Numbered from the stretch's first letter, positions 16,995-26,655 are shown. The stretch is 64,000 bases of DNA from Idiomarina tyrosinivorans (GCF_003987475.1 NZ_PIQH01000003.1:186001-250000); one strand, 5' to 3'. Notes: generated by a model from the sequence alone, not told the origin. Numbers and translations are program-made.

Positions 16995-17855
16995 ATGATG
17001 CAAAAAATTGCTTTTTTAGGACTCGGCGCCATGGGCAGCCGGATGGCGAAAAATTTGTTAGATGCTGGCTACCCCTTGACCGTTTGGAACCGCAGCAAAG
17101 CCGCGACGGAAGCTTTTGCAAAAGTTGGCGCAACGGTTGCTGACAGCCCGGCAGAGGCGGCCAAAGAGGCTGATGTAGTGATGGTTATGGTGCGTGATGA
17201 CGATGCCTCTATGGAAGTATGGTCAGCGCCGGAGCATGGTGCGTTTAACGGTATGAAGCAAGGCGCTATTGCGGTTGACAGTTCCACGCTGTCGGTTGCA
17301 GGGGTAAAAAAATTGGCTGACGTTGCAAAACAACGCGGCATTACCTTACTCGAAGCGCCAGTGTCAGGCACTCGCAAACCTGCAGAGAATGCTCAATTGG
17401 TCTATTTAGTGGGGGGCGATAAGGCGGCGTTTGACAAGGTTGAGCCGCTGTTTCGCGCCAATGCTAAAGCGTCGGAATATGTCGGCGACATCGGTTCTGG
17501 GGCGCTCGCCAAATTAGCCACCAATGCGATGCTCGGTATTCAAGCAACGGCCTTTGCTGAACTTATTGGCATGCTTAAACACAATGGCGTTGATGTGGAA
17601 CAAACGTTAAAGGCGGTTTCCGCTACCACGGTATGGGCACCCATCGCCAATTATCTGACTTCCACCATGGTAGAACAAAACTTTGCACCGCAGTTCCCCG
17701 TTGAATTAGTCGAAAAAGATTTTCGCTATGTAGAACAGGCGGCTGGTGCCGATATGCCGGTATCAAAAGCGGCTCGAGCGGTATTCCGAAAAGCCATGGA
17801 ACAAGGCTTTGGCGGCGAAAACCTGACCGCAGTCGCTAAGCTTTACCAGAAATAA
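16995..17855 (+). CDS. Beta-hydroxyacid dehydrogenase family NAD(P)-dependent oxidoreductase
   Basis: 286-residue member of the 3-hydroxyisobutyrate dehydrogenase / glyoxylate reductase family. The start carries FLGLGAMGSRMAKNLL (GxGxxG) and VWNRSKAA, whose Asn-Arg-Ser after strand 2 suggests NADP(H). The substrate-binding motif appears as APVSGTRKPAENAQL, and the catalytic lysine lies in GSGALAKLATNAML. The length is typical. Reduction of glyoxylate or succinic semialdehyde is the commonest activity for this branch; the substrate is not fixed by sequence. ATG codons at 16995 and 16998 both follow AGGACGAC. It nearly abuts the convergent gene at 17857. Confidence 0.87.
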   Translation: MMQKIAFLGLGAMGSRMAKNLLDAGYPLTVWNRSKAATEAFAKVGATVADSPAEAAKEADVVMVMVRDDDASMEVWSAPEHGAFNGMKQGAIAVDSSTLSVAGVKKLADVAKQRGITLLEAPVSGTRKPAENAQLVYLVGGDKAAFDKVEPLFRANAKASEYVGDIGSGALAKLATNAMLGIQATAFAELIGMLKHNGVDVEQTLKAVSATTVWAPIANYLTSTMVEQNFAPQFPVELVEKDFRYVEQAAGADMPVSKAARAVFRKAMEQGFGGENLTAVAKLYQK

Positions 17856-17856
17856 C

Positions 17857-19119
17857 TTATTCAATCACCTCGCTTAGTGCCATCTCCAATGGCACTTTGC
17901 GACCGGTTAAGAAAGCCTCAATATCTAATCCCACAGTCACTCCACCAATAAAGTTTTCTGCATCGTCACGAATGGCGTAAGACAGTTGCGTTTGGAAAGT
18001 ACGTGTTGATTGGTCATAAGAGATGCTACTCAGGTAGGGGCGAACGTTTTGCGCAGCAACGGTTTGTTGGTATTTGGGTTCGTCGCTTTGATCATAGTCG
18101 GTCGTCATCTGGCTGATGGCAAGGTTGGCGCCTTGCTGGTCGAAGACAATAATCTCAGTAATGCCGGGTGGCATTTGGCTGAGCCATTGTTTAAGCCGTA
18201 TCGAGGAGTCGTGGTCGATCCAAGTTTTGTCGATATCAACGCTACCACTCTCATGCGCTTCTTCCCACAGCTTGTTGCGGCGCGCGATGTCCTCCTTCGT
18301 GAGTGGATGCAACTTGCGCTGTCGCAAAGAACGCCACAGCATTGGGTCATTGATAACTTTGTGCAAGACCGGATCAAGCAGAGTGATCAGGTACTGACGT
18401 TCTTGGCTTGATAACTCAAGGTGCTCTGGCTGACAGTCGGCTAAATAGCGATTAAAACTTTGCAGAAAGCCCGGATGCCTGTGTAAAAAGTCATTGCGAA
18501 AATACACCCCAAGTTGGGCGTAGCGTAAAAACTGTAAGCGCATGCGCGGTTGTTTAGCAGGCCACATTGCTAGCGCTTCGTCGAGTAGACGCCTATCGGC
18601 AATAAAGCCATCAATACGGCCTTCTGCCGTCAGTTTTACCAGTTGTTCAACGGTATTGGTTTGCTGCAGTTCGACGTTTGAAAATTGGTCTTCTAACCAA
18701 TAGCCTTCGTTGCTACCACGCACCGCGCCCAGACGGTAGTTGCTGAGGTTTTCTATCGCGATAGGGGATTGTTGTTGAGTGCTGACTAAAAACCACTTCT
18801 CTAATGCCAACGGTGCTGATAGCGTGGCAAACTTATCCGACCGTTTATTACTGATAAGGCTGAAGTAGCCGTTAGCATAACCCTCTTCAACATCATGTTC
18901 GGCTCGACGGCGAGGCACGACACTGATATCCGGTTTAATACTCATTCGGTCAAAAACGCACTGCAGAATTTGCACCGATTTACCGCTGAGTTCGCCGTTA
19001 ACCATCACTTGGTAAGGCGGTGAGACACTGGTTCGGAGCTGCAGTGATTGTTGCGAACTGGCGCAAAATGGTATCAGCAAAACGCCTGTCACGGCGACTT
19101 TTTGGAAAAAGCGTTTCAT
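17857..19119 (-). CDS. Periplasmic binding-protein domain fused to a Cache-like sensor domain
   Basis: 420 residues with a signal peptide (to about residue 22). Residues ~25-235 have the family 3 solute-binding fold: SVSPPYQVMVNGELSGKSVQILQ, a hinge, LGAVRGSNEGYW and GRIDGFIADR. The C-terminal part (about 320-410) contains TEIIVFDQQGANLAISQMT and DYDQSDEPKYQQTV, then GGVTVGLDIEAFL, which resembles a PDC/Cache small-molecule sensing domain. No membrane helix, kinase, GGDEF or chemoreceptor output is attached, so it would be a free periplasmic protein needing a partner. The ATG at 19119 has AGGAAACG upstream. The 5' end is divergent from the ZIP gene. Confidence 0.7.
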   Translation of the reverse strand: MKRFFQKVAVTGVLLIPFCASSQQSLQLRTSVSPPYQVMVNGELSGKSVQILQCVFDRMSIKPDISVVPRRRAEHDVEEGYANGYFSLISNKRSDKFATLSAPLALEKWFLVSTQQQSPIAIENLSNYRLGAVRGSNEGYWLEDQFSNVELQQTNTVEQLVKLTAEGRIDGFIADRRLLDEALAMWPAKQPRMRLQFLRYAQLGVYFRNDFLHRHPGFLQSFNRYLADCQPEHLELSSQERQYLITLLDPVLHKVINDPMLWRSLRQRKLHPLTKEDIARRNKLWEEAHESGSVDIDKTWIDHDSSIRLKQWLSQMPPGITEIIVFDQQGANLAISQMTTDYDQSDEPKYQQTVAAQNVRPYLSSISYDQSTRTFQTQLSYAIRDDAENFIGGVTVGLDIEAFLTGRKVPLEMALSEVIE

Positions 19120-19199
19120 CGTTTCCTCGCTATCGCGCTTGCATAATTTTTGCGCGGCTTTTAGCGTTAACCATAGCAGAATTAGTAAAAGGACGTGTT

Positions 19200-19910
19200 A
19201 TGACGGTAGTTTGGATGATGATTTTGGCCTGGGGCGCTGGTGTGATGTCGTTCCTAGGCGGCGTACTGGCGCGCTTTGAAGGGTCAGCAGAAACGCCAGC
19301 AAAACGTGAGTTTGTCCACGCCATGGTGGCGTTGGGGGGCGGGATTTTAGTCTCTGCGGTGGCCTTTGCCCTAGTACCAGAAGGCATGCATCGGTTAAAC
19401 CCCTGGCAATTGGCGTTATGTTTTGCCGCCGGAGGCGTGGCGTTTGCGCTGCTTGATGCTTGGTTGGCTAAGCAGGGAGGGCAGGCGTCGCAGTTTATTG
19501 CCATGTTGATGGACTTTTTACCCGAAGCGCTATCGCTGGGTGCGGTATTTGCCACAGATCCAACCACGGGAATTTTGCTGGCGATTTTTATTGGCGCACA
19601 GAATTTCCCCGAAGGCTTCAATGCCTATCGTGAACTGACTGCTGCTGGCATAAAGCGTGGGCACGCATTAGCGGGACTGTTTGCTATCGCATTCTTAGGT
19701 CCACTAGCGGCACTGGCCGGATACACTTGGTTAACCGGTTATCCAGAAGTGAACGCGACAATTATGAGCTTTGCCGCCGGCGGAATTCTCTATTTAGTGT
19801 TCCAAGACATTGCTCCGCAAGCCAAAATGCGCCGTCACTGGCTACCAAATTTAGGGGCAGTGGTGGGCTTTATTATCGGCATGCTCAGTAAACAATTGGT
19901 TGGTGGATAA
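19200..19910 (+). CDS. ZIP-family divalent metal transporter
   Basis: 236 residues from the ATG at 19200 (AAAGGACG upstream); the longer frame would overlap the divergent neighbour. About eight hydrophobic segments are visible. Metal-site segments include LVPEGMH, MDFLPEALSLGAVF and GAQNFPEGFNAYREL, the last corresponding to the HNxPEG motif of ZIP helix IV with Gln in place of His. The central loop is short. ZIP proteins move zinc, iron or manganese into the cytoplasm; the direction and metal here are inferred from the family. It is followed by a promoter for murI. Confidence 0.8.
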   Translation: MTVVWMMILAWGAGVMSFLGGVLARFEGSAETPAKREFVHAMVALGGGILVSAVAFALVPEGMHRLNPWQLALCFAAGGVAFALLDAWLAKQGGQASQFIAMLMDFLPEALSLGAVFATDPTTGILLAIFIGAQNFPEGFNAYRELTAAGIKRGHALAGLFAIAFLGPLAALAGYTWLTGYPEVNATIMSFAAGGILYLVFQDIAPQAKMRRHWLPNLGAVVGFIIGMLSKQLVGG

Positions 19911-19923
19911 AACGGGCTATAAT
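19896..19923 (+). promoter_or_regulatory. Sigma-70 type promoter for murI
   Basis: TTGGTT at 19896-19901 and a perfect TATAAT at 19918-19923, separated by 16 bases. The -35 overlaps the last codons of the ZIP gene. Transcription would begin near 19930, about 40 bases before murI. Confidence 0.6.
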
Positions 19924-19967
19924 GGCGTGATAACAGTCAGGGTAAGCAGTAACAAAGGAATGCAATA

Positions 19968-20738
19968 ATGAAAGTCGGCGTGTTTGATAGCGGTGTCGGT
20001 GGCCTAACCGTTGCCAAGGCCTTGCAAGCCAGCCAGCGCTTTAGTGAGTTGGTGTATTACTGTGATACCGCCCGGGTGCCATACGGTAGTAAAGACAGCA
20101 ATACCGTTACGCGCTACGCGCTAGAGGCGGTTGAGTTCTTTAATGGTGTCGACGTCGATTTTTTAGTGGTGGCTTGTAACACCGTCAGTGTGGTGGCGCT
20201 GCAAGAGATGCAACGGTTTTCCAATAAACCCGTTTATGGTGTTTTGGAACCCGGGGTGTTGGCGTTAGAACAGTTGGCAGGCGCACATCATCAAGATCCG
20301 GTATTGATTATTGCAACCCAATCGACGATTCGCTCAGGAGAATACCAACGCCGGATTCAGGCATTGGGCTTCAACAACGTAATGGCGATGGCAACGCCAC
20401 TGTTCGTGCCGATTGTTGAAGAAGGGCTGTACTCCGGCAGTGTGCTAAACGCGGCTTTCGAGCACTATTTTTCTCCGATGCAAGCACTCCCTGATTGGCA
20501 AACACCGAAAACCATCGTATTGGGCTGCACCCACTATCCATTAATCGCCGCTGCACTCAGTCAGCACTTCGCGGGGGCTAAAACCATTCACTCCGGTGAA
20601 GCGATGATGCATTGGCTAGAACAACATTGTGATCTGCAGCAACAATTCGACCATACTGAGTTAACCATATTGGCCTCGGAAAACGTCGATGGCGTAAAGC
20701 GGGTGGCAGAACGTTGGGGCTTACTAGACGTAAAATAA
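19968..20738 (+). CDS. murI: Glutamate racemase MurI
   Basis: 256-residue cofactor-free racemase that makes D-glutamate for peptidoglycan. The N-terminus carries VFDSGVGGLTV, and the two catalytic cysteines are both present: Cys70 in VACNTVSV and Cys187 in LGCTHYPLI. Length and motifs are typical. The ATG is preceded by AAAGGAATGC. It lies between the ZIP gene, which holds its promoter, and the MAPEG gene 21 bases downstream, with which it may be co-transcribed up to the terminator at 21201. Confidence 0.95.
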   Translation: MKVGVFDSGVGGLTVAKALQASQRFSELVYYCDTARVPYGSKDSNTVTRYALEAVEFFNGVDVDFLVVACNTVSVVALQEMQRFSNKPVYGVLEPGVLALEQLAGAHHQDPVLIIATQSTIRSGEYQRRIQALGFNNVMAMATPLFVPIVEEGLYSGSVLNAAFEHYFSPMQALPDWQTPKTIVLGCTHYPLIAAALSQHFAGAKTIHSGEAMMHWLEQHCDLQQQFDHTELTILASENVDGVKRVAERWGLLDVK

Positions 20739-20759
20739 CAATAACGTAAGGAGAGAGGC

Positions 20760-21182
20760 ATGAGTATTGCGATGCAATATCACTGGGCGCTGGTTTGGAC
20801 GGCGATGATTTTGTTCATGGTTAAGGTGCAGTGGGTTTTCGCTGCTGGACCTAAAGCGGGGCAAGAGGGTGCTATTCCGGGCAAACCCCCAGCGGAAATG
20901 GACCACCAGAATTTCGTCTTTCGCGCTTGGCGGACGCACCAAAACACCGTTGAAAACTTGGGTGCGATGCTGGGCACGATTGTTTTAGCTATTTTTGTCG
21001 GGGTTTCGCCAGACTTTGCTGCTTGGTGTGTGGGTGTGATGTTTTTCGCTCGGTTGATTCATATGGTGCTTTACTACGGTATTGCCACCAATAAAAACCC
21101 GAGTCCACGGAGTTATTTCTTCATGATTGCTTGGGTCGCAAACCTGGTGTTGCTGATTGGTGCTATGGTGCGATTACTGTAA
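20760..21182 (+). CDS. MAPEG-family membrane protein
   Basis: 140 residues with four hydrophobic segments. The loop after helix 1 contains FRAWRTHQNTVENLGAML, the MAPEG-like R-x-x-x-N-x-x-E motif that binds glutathione in eukaryotic members, and ARLIHMVLYY follows in helix 3. Bacterial MAPEG proteins are mostly uncharacterised; some have glutathione transferase or peroxidase activity. The start has AAGGAGAGAGGC directly upstream, a very strong ribosome-binding site. Confidence 0.82.
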   Translation: MSIAMQYHWALVWTAMILFMVKVQWVFAAGPKAGQEGAIPGKPPAEMDHQNFVFRAWRTHQNTVENLGAMLGTIVLAIFVGVSPDFAAWCVGVMFFARLIHMVLYYGIATNKNPSPRSYFFMIAWVANLVLLIGAMVRLL

Positions 21183-21200
21183 TCACCTAGGCTTAAAAGA

Positions 21201-21230
21201 AAAGCCACGCAATGTTGCGTGGCTTTTTTT
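21201..21230. terminator. Bidirectional rho-independent terminator
   Basis: A perfect 12-bp stem (AAAGCCACGCAA, loop TG, TTGCGTGGCTTT) is followed by T residues on the plus strand and has A residues before it, giving a T tract on the minus strand too. It lies between the convergent MAPEG and subtilase genes and can end both. Confidence 0.92.
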
Positions 21231-21251
21231 ATGCTTCAACGAGCCATACTG

Positions 21252-23435
21252 TTATGGCGCGTAGTAAGCGTCCAGGGTCACACCGCTAAAGCTTTGGTAA
21301 GCACGAATACCGATGTGGTATGTGCCTGCCTGCGGGTTGCTGATATTACAAGTTTCGTTGTTACCTTGCAGGTAAGGACGGCACTCATAAGAACTGGTTG
21401 TTGGGTTGCTACCGAACTGAACATAAAGATCAGCATCGCCAGTTCCACCGTAGATAGAGACGTCGAGCGAGCTCATGCCTGCTGGTACGTCAACGGTGTA
21501 GTATTTCCAGTTACCAGTAGATGCTGAGATGTTCTCAACAGTACCGCCGCCGCCAGAGGCACCGCCGCCTGATGAACCGTCAGTGTATTGGCCCACCAAA
21601 GACACACCAGAGTATGCTTGATAGCCACGGATCATGACGTGGTAAGTACCGGCTTGTACATTACTGATGGTACAAGTTTCATTGTTACCACTCTTGTAAG
21701 GACGGCAGTCATAGCTGCTTGTGGTTGGGTCTGAACCGAACTGAACATATAAGTCGGCATCGCCCGTACCACCAGACATCGTGAAGGTTAGGTCGGTCGC
21801 ACCGCTTGGAACGTCAAGCGTAAAGAACTGCTCACTGCCTTGCGCGCCACTTAGGTTAGTTTCTGCCACGCCGTTTTCTAGCGTGCCGTTGCCACCTGTA
21901 CCGCCACCAGTGCCACCGCCTGCTGCTGCTTGCACAGCCGCGCCAGCGTCAACGATACCGGTACCACAACCGTTACAGGTGCCAGGGAAGGTACGAGTTG
22001 TCTGCTTCAAGATGTTCTCGATGTCGTCCGGTGTTGCTGTTGGATCGGCGGCTTTAATCAGTGCCGCTACACCCGCAACGTGTGGGGTTGCCATCGATGT
22101 ACCTTGTAAATAACCGTAAGTATCGCTGCCCGGTGTTGTTGTACCGGTGTTGTAAGTCGACAAAATACCGTTTGGATCGGTCGCTGATGACATTGCACCA
22201 CCCGGACCAGCAACATCAACGTTCGAGCCGTAGTTTGAATAGTACGAACGACCACCGTTGCGGTCTGTTGCTGCAACGTTGATAACGCCAGAACAGTTAC
22301 CTGGGTTATAGTTTGCTGAGTTATCGTTGCTGTTACCCGCAGCGATTACAAGTGCTGTGCCGTTAGCACGAGCGGTGTTGATAGCCTGCTGAGTAGTGCT
22401 AGAGCACGCACCTTGGCCACCTAAGCTCATGTTGATAACGTCCGCTGGGTTGTTGTTGGTTGGTACGCCAGGTACTGAACCACCAGATGCCCAGATAATA
22501 GCGTCAGCAATGTCTGCTGTAGTACCACCACAACGGCCGAGGACACGCACTGGAACAACTTTCGCGCCATAAGCCACACCAGCAACACCATTGTTGTTGT
22601 TAGTGACTGCGGCGATAGTGCCCGCTACGTGAGTACCGTGCCAGCTAGAATCTTGGTCTTGTGCAGGATAGCCGTTGCCACATTGGCCTGCGGCAATCCA
22701 GTCACCTGGATCTTTCGGATCGCTGTCGCGGCCGTCGCCATCGTTACCAACAAAGCTGTCGGAAATCATGTCGTAGCCTGGCAGGATGTTTGCCGCCAAA
22801 TCAGCGTGTGGGCGATAACCGGTATCAAGCACAGCAACCACTGAACCGCTACCGTCAGTAACATCCCAAGCCGCTGGTGCATTCAAGCCACCGGTCGCTT
22901 CGTAGTAGTGCCACTGATCGCTGTAACGCGTATCGTCCGGTGTCGCCATAATGTGCAACATACGGTTTTCTTCGACAAATTCTACTTCTGGGTTGTCTTG
23001 TAGCTGTTGCATAACGCGCGCTTTTTCCGCGCTATTTAGGCGCTTGCCTAAGTCGAAGACGAAGTGACGTTGAAGCGCCATTTCACGTTCAAATTTTAGT
23101 TCAACACCTACGCTGTTGGATAATTCCGCGGCAACACGGCTAGCTGTTGCAGCCACTTGCTGAGCGCGTTGAAGGCCATTTTGACCGGCCGGTGTTGCTG
23201 CTGCCGTTGCCAAGCGTGAACCTGACTTAAAGCGAACGATGAAGCCCGTAACTGGACCTTGAGCTTGTTGTTTCGATGAACTTGCTTTGCCTTGAGACGG
23301 AAGTTTAGTGACTTTCCCGTTGCTTTGGCCTGCGTCGATTTGTTGCATTGCTGACGCTGGAAGGGTGCTCAGTCCTGCCAAGGTGGCAATCGCTAAAGCG
23401 CCCGACAAAGCGGTGAGTTTTCGAGTATGTTTCAT
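21252..23435 (-). CDS. Secreted subtilisin-like serine protease with two PPC domains
   Basis: 727 residues. Signal peptide (to about residue 30, LPASAMQ), an I9-type propeptide (about 60-155), then the S8 catalytic domain with Asp204 (VAVLDTGYR), His266 (WHGTHVAG) and Ser447 (GTSMATPHVAG). After a Gly-rich linker come two pre-peptidase C-terminal (PPC) domains of about 85 residues, each with GGTGDADLYVQFGS, TTSSY-CRPY and NNETC-IS. These are usually cleaved or help binding and secretion. The enzyme is most like extracellular proteases of marine Alteromonadales and Vibrio used for protein scavenging. AGGG precedes the ATG. It runs towards the terminator at 21201. Confidence 0.94.
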   Translation of the reverse strand: MKHTRKLTALSGALAIATLAGLSTLPASAMQQIDAGQSNGKVTKLPSQGKASSSKQQAQGPVTGFIVRFKSGSRLATAAATPAGQNGLQRAQQVAATASRVAAELSNSVGVELKFEREMALQRHFVFDLGKRLNSAEKARVMQQLQDNPEVEFVEENRMLHIMATPDDTRYSDQWHYYEATGGLNAPAAWDVTDGSGSVVAVLDTGYRPHADLAANILPGYDMISDSFVGNDGDGRDSDPKDPGDWIAAGQCGNGYPAQDQDSSWHGTHVAGTIAAVTNNNNGVAGVAYGAKVVPVRVLGRCGGTTADIADAIIWASGGSVPGVPTNNNPADVINMSLGGQGACSSTTQQAINTARANGTALVIAAGNSNDNSANYNPGNCSGVINVAATDRNGGRSYYSNYGSNVDVAGPGGAMSSATDPNGILSTYNTGTTTPGSDTYGYLQGTSMATPHVAGVAALIKAADPTATPDDIENILKQTTRTFPGTCNGCGTGIVDAGAAVQAAAGGGTGGGTGGNGTLENGVAETNLSGAQGSEQFFTLDVPSGATDLTFTMSGGTGDADLYVQFGSDPTTSSYDCRPYKSGNNETCTISNVQAGTYHVMIRGYQAYSGVSLVGQYTDGSSGGGASGGGGTVENISASTGNWKYYTVDVPAGMSSLDVSIYGGTGDADLYVQFGSNPTTSSYECRPYLQGNNETCNISNPQAGTYHIGIRAYQSFSGVTLDAYYAP

Positions 23436-23782
23436 AATAACCCTGTTGTTGTTATTTATACGTTACTTATCGAAATGACGAACCGCATAAATCGTCATAC
23501 AAGATGGTGTTTTATTGTTACTAAATTGTAAATAAATTTTTTGACGTCAAAAATCGTCGAAAAGATAATGTTTTGACGTGGTGAAAAAGTCGCCAAAATC
23601 CCCAGTTTACGGGGGATCTATGGTGAAAGTTTGTTATTTAACAACGCTTTTATATTCTCAGTAGGAATATAGTAGAATAAATTGATCTATATTTTTCACC
23701 GGGTTATATGACGTTTCTAATAGGTCGAGATTACTAGGTTGGCGTGCTACTATTTACTCTGTCAGTGGGAGGAGTAATTGAT
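23436..23782. promoter_or_regulatory. 347-base divergent control region (subtilase / malic enzyme) with a 16-bp palindrome
   Basis: No gene is supported here. It is AT-rich and must hold both promoters. A perfect 16-bp palindrome, TTTTTGAC/GTCAAAAA, lies at 23538-23553, and its half TTTTGACGT recurs at 23571-23579, suggesting an operator with an extra half-site about 100 bases upstream of the protease. A second inverted repeat (ATATTC, 7 bases, GAATAT; 23652-23670) lies near TATAGT on the malic-enzyme side. No regulator can be assigned. Confidence 0.5.
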
Positions 23783-25495
23783 ATGCCGAAGTCTGCAAAA
23801 AGCCTTGCAAATACCGATAAAGATCCACTTTATATCCCTTACGCGGGGCCGTCGTTACTTGAAACGCCGTTGCTGAATAAAGGCAGTGCTTTCTCTGAGG
23901 AGGAACGTGCCGCATTTAATTTGACCGGGCTACTGCCTCCACGCTACGAGACAATTGAAGAACAGGCGGAACGTGCCTATATGCAGTACTCGAGCTTTGA
24001 TACGCCGCTCAATAAGCATATTTATTTGCGCGCCATTCAAGATAACAACGAGACGCTGTTTTATCGTCTGCTGACCGACCACATCGACGAAATGATGCCG
24101 ATTATCTATACCCCGACGGTCGGCGACGCTTGCGAGAAATTTTCTGATATTTACCGTTCATCTCGGGGGCTATTTATCTCTTACTCAGAGCGTGACCATC
24201 TTGATGACATCCTTCGTAACGCCACCAAAGAGAAAGTGAAGGTGATTGTTGTTACCGATGGTGAGCGGATCTTGGGTTTGGGTGACCAAGGTATCGGCGG
24301 GATGGGTATCCCGATTGGTAAATTGTCGCTGTACACCGCCTGTGGCGGAATCAGCCCAGCCTATACCTTGCCCGTGATGTTAGATGTTGGAACCAATAAC
24401 GAGAAGTTATTGAACGACCCGATGTACATGGGCGCGCGGCACAAGCGCATTAACCAAGATGAATACGACGAGTTCATCGACAAATTTATCAAGGCTGTGA
24501 CCAAACGTTGGCCTGATGTGATGCTGCAGTTTGAAGATTTTGCCCAGCCTAATGCGATGCCCCTGTTGAACCGCTATCGCGATGAAGTCTGCTGTTTTAA
24601 TGACGACATCCAAGGAACTGCTTCAGTGACGGTCGGAACGTTACTGGCGGCGTGTCGTAAAAAGGGCGTTAAACTGCGCGACCAAAAAGTGGTGTTTGTT
24701 GGCGCCGGGTCAGCCGGTTGCGGCATTGCGGAACAAGTGATCATTCAAATGGTCGCCGAAGGTTTGGATGAAGAGCAGGCACGGCGCCAGGTGTTTATGG
24801 TCGACCGGGAGGGCTTGGTAACCGACAATTTGCCCAACATGCGGGACTTCCAAAAAGTGCTAGCTCACCCTGAATCATCGCTATCCGACTGGCAATACAG
24901 CGGTGACTATCCTTCGTTGTTGGATGTGATTCATTGTGCCGACCCAACAGTATTGATAGGTGTTTCGGGGCAGCCCGGCTTATTCACCGAGCAAGTGGTG
25001 CGAGCAATGGCTAAGCAACAGCAACAGCCAATCATTTTTCCACTGAGCAATCCGTCCAAGCATGTTGAGGCGCATCCTCGAGATGTGCTGGAGTGGACCG
25101 ATGGTAAAGCCATCATTGCTACTGGCAGCCCATTTGGTGAGGTAGATTGGAACGGCGACACTTACCCGATTGCACAATGCAATAACAGTTACATCTTCCC
25201 AGGAATTGGCTTGGGGGTTATCGCTGTGCGCTCGAAATTGGTGAGTGATGAGATGTTTCGCGTTGCCAGTAAAACGCTTGCGGAAGCTTCTCCCTCAGCC
25301 AATAGTAAAGGCGAGAACTTATTGCCTCCGCTCACTGAACTTGGCGCGTTGAGCAAAAAGATTGCTTTTGCCGTCGGTAAAGTGGCTCAGCAAGAAGGTT
25401 TGGCGCTGGAAATTGACGATGAAGTATTGACCCAGCGCATTAACAAGCAATTTTGGAACCCAGAATACCGCTTTTACAAGCGCGTCAGCATTTAA
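23783..25495 (+). CDS. maeA: NAD-dependent malic enzyme
   Basis: 570 residues (start ATG 23783 with GGGAGGAG upstream; an upstream in-frame start is less likely). It decarboxylates malate to pyruvate with NAD reduction. [13 protein letters not shown] is the malic-enzyme signature, [21 protein letters not shown] the conserved core, FEDFAQPNA and [11 protein letters not shown] the metal- and malate-binding stretches, and [14 protein letters not shown] the NAD Rossmann motif. Length and motifs match the large E. coli MaeA (SfcA) class. The 3' end overlaps the convergent PLP enzyme by 4 nt inside a hairpin. Confidence 0.95.
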   Translation: MPKSAKSLANTDKDPLYIPYAGPSLLETPLLNKGSAFSEEERAAFNLTGLLPPRYETIEEQAERAYMQYSSFDTPLNKHIYLRAIQDNNETLFYRLLTDHIDEMMPIIYTPTVGDACEKFSDIYRSSRGLFISYSERDHLDDILRNATKEKVKVIVVTDGERILGLGDQGIGGMGIPIGKLSLYTACGGISPAYTLPVMLDVGTNNEKLLNDPMYMGARHKRINQDEYDEFIDKFIKAVTKRWPDVMLQFEDFAQPNAMPLLNRYRDEVCCFNDDIQGTASVTVGTLLAACRKKGVKLRDQKVVFVGAGSAGCGIAEQVIIQMVAEGLDEEQARRQVFMVDREGLVTDNLPNMRDFQKVLAHPESSLSDWQYSGDYPSLLDVIHCADPTVLIGVSGQPGLFTEQVVRAMAKQQQQPIIFPLSNPSKHVEAHPRDVLEWTDGKAIIATGSPFGEVDWNGDTYPIAQCNNSYIFPGIGLGVIAVRSKLVSDEMFRVASKTLAEASPSANSKGENLLPPLTELGALSKKIAFAVGKVAQQEGLALEIDDEVLTQRINKQFWNPEYRFYKRVSI

Positions 25496-25503
25496 GCTGA
25501 CGC
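25482..25503. terminator. Hairpin formed by the coding ends of two convergent genes
   Basis: GCGTCAGC (25482-25489), loop ATTTAA, GCTGACGC (25496-25503): a perfect 8-bp stem. The TTAA at 25492-25495 in the loop supplies the TAA stop of the malic enzyme on one strand and of the PLP enzyme on the other. There is no U tract, so it may act as a barrier or 3'-end stabiliser rather than a classical terminator. Confidence 0.6.
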
Positions 25504-26655
25504 CGCTTCGATGGCTTGACGAAGATCCTCAAACAGCTCCTGAGGATCTTCAATCCCTACCGAGAGTCGTAACAAATCAGCGGGCACTGGCGTACCCTCT
25601 CCCTCAATGCTAGCACGGTGTTCAATGAGGCTTTCTACCCCGCCTAACGAGGTCGCGCGCTTCCATATTTGGGTGCGTGCCGCGGTGCCTATCGCCGCCG
25701 CTTCACCCGCACTAATCCGCACCGAGAGCATGCCGCCGAAACCACCTTGCATTTGTTGCTTAGCAATTTCGTGTCCAGCAAACGACGGTAATCCGGGATA
25801 AAGCACTGCAGCAACGCTTGGCAGTTGTTCCAGTTGCTCAGCAATCCACTGTGCCGCTTCGCAGCTTTGTTTGACGCGCAATACTAGGGTGCGCATGCCA
25901 CGCAATAGTTGGCTGGCCTCAAATGGGCCTAAGACATTGCCAGATTGTGCACGCAAGCGCACAATCCGTTGCCAAAACTCAGAGTTTTCGCGGCTCGCCA
26001 AAGCACCAGCAATCACATCCGAGTGGCCATTAAGGTATTTGGTGGCGGAGTGCATAACAATATCAGCACCGAGTTCTAGCGGTCTAGATAACACCGGCGT
26101 AGCCACGGTTGAATCGACCGCAACAAGCGCGCCGTGTTGATGCGCTAAATCACTCACTTTGGCGATATCGGTGACGGTCCACAATGGATTCCCTGGCGTT
26201 TCAATCCACACTAACCGCGTTGGTGCTTCAGCAAGCGCGCTGCGGACTTGTGCTAAATCGTCCATGTCTACCCAACGAACTTGCAGCCCCATGTCTGCGC
26301 CAAAGGTCTTTAACCAGTTGCGCAACGCCCAGTACATTACCTTTGGGGCAAGCATGCGGTCGCCGGGCTTTAACGCCTGGAAAACGGTGGTTGCGGCGGC
26401 GTTGCCGGATGCAAATAGCTTGGCATCGATTGCATTCTCTAGCGATGCGATTACGCGCTCGGCGGGCAAATATGAAGGGTTGTCCGCGCGTGAGTATATC
26501 CTTCCGGAGCGATACTGATTATCGGCATCACGCAAGTAGGTGGTGGATACGTGTATTGGGGCAATCAAGCTCCCGCTAGCTTGGTCAATTTCTCCCAGTG
26601 CTTGCGCGACTCTAGTTTGCATAGAAGAAAAAGATGAAGATTTTGCTTGGCTCAC
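25492..26655 (-). CDS. Cystathionine gamma-synthase-like PLP enzyme (Cys/Met metabolism family)
   Basis: A GTG at 26655 with TGAGG seven bases upstream gives 387 residues, close to E. coli MetB (386); the ATG at 26706 lacks a good ribosome-binding site. PLP-binding lysine lies in [12 protein letters not shown]; the cofactor cradle is [15 protein letters not shown], and IYSRADNPS matches the family's YSRxxNP. The enzyme could join cysteine to an activated homoserine (MetB) or cleave cystathionine (MetC-like). The C-terminal [14 protein letters not shown] with [10 protein letters not shown] is the standard family signature. The final codons form the hairpin shared with the malic enzyme. Confidence 0.87.
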   Translation of the reverse strand: MSQAKSSSFSSMQTRVAQALGEIDQASGSLIAPIHVSTTYLRDADNQYRSGRIYSRADNPSYLPAERVIASLENAIDAKLFASGNAAATTVFQALKPGDRMLAPKVMYWALRNWLKTFGADMGLQVRWVDMDDLAQVRSALAEAPTRLVWIETPGNPLWTVTDIAKVSDLAHQHGALVAVDSTVATPVLSRPLELGADIVMHSATKYLNGHSDVIAGALASRENSEFWQRIVRLRAQSGNVLGPFEASQLLRGMRTLVLRVKQSCEAAQWIAEQLEQLPSVAAVLYPGLPSFAGHEIAKQQMQGGFGGMLSVRISAGEAAAIGTAARTQIWKRATSLGGVESLIEHRASIEGEGTPVPADLLRLSVGIEDPQELFEDLRQAIEAASA

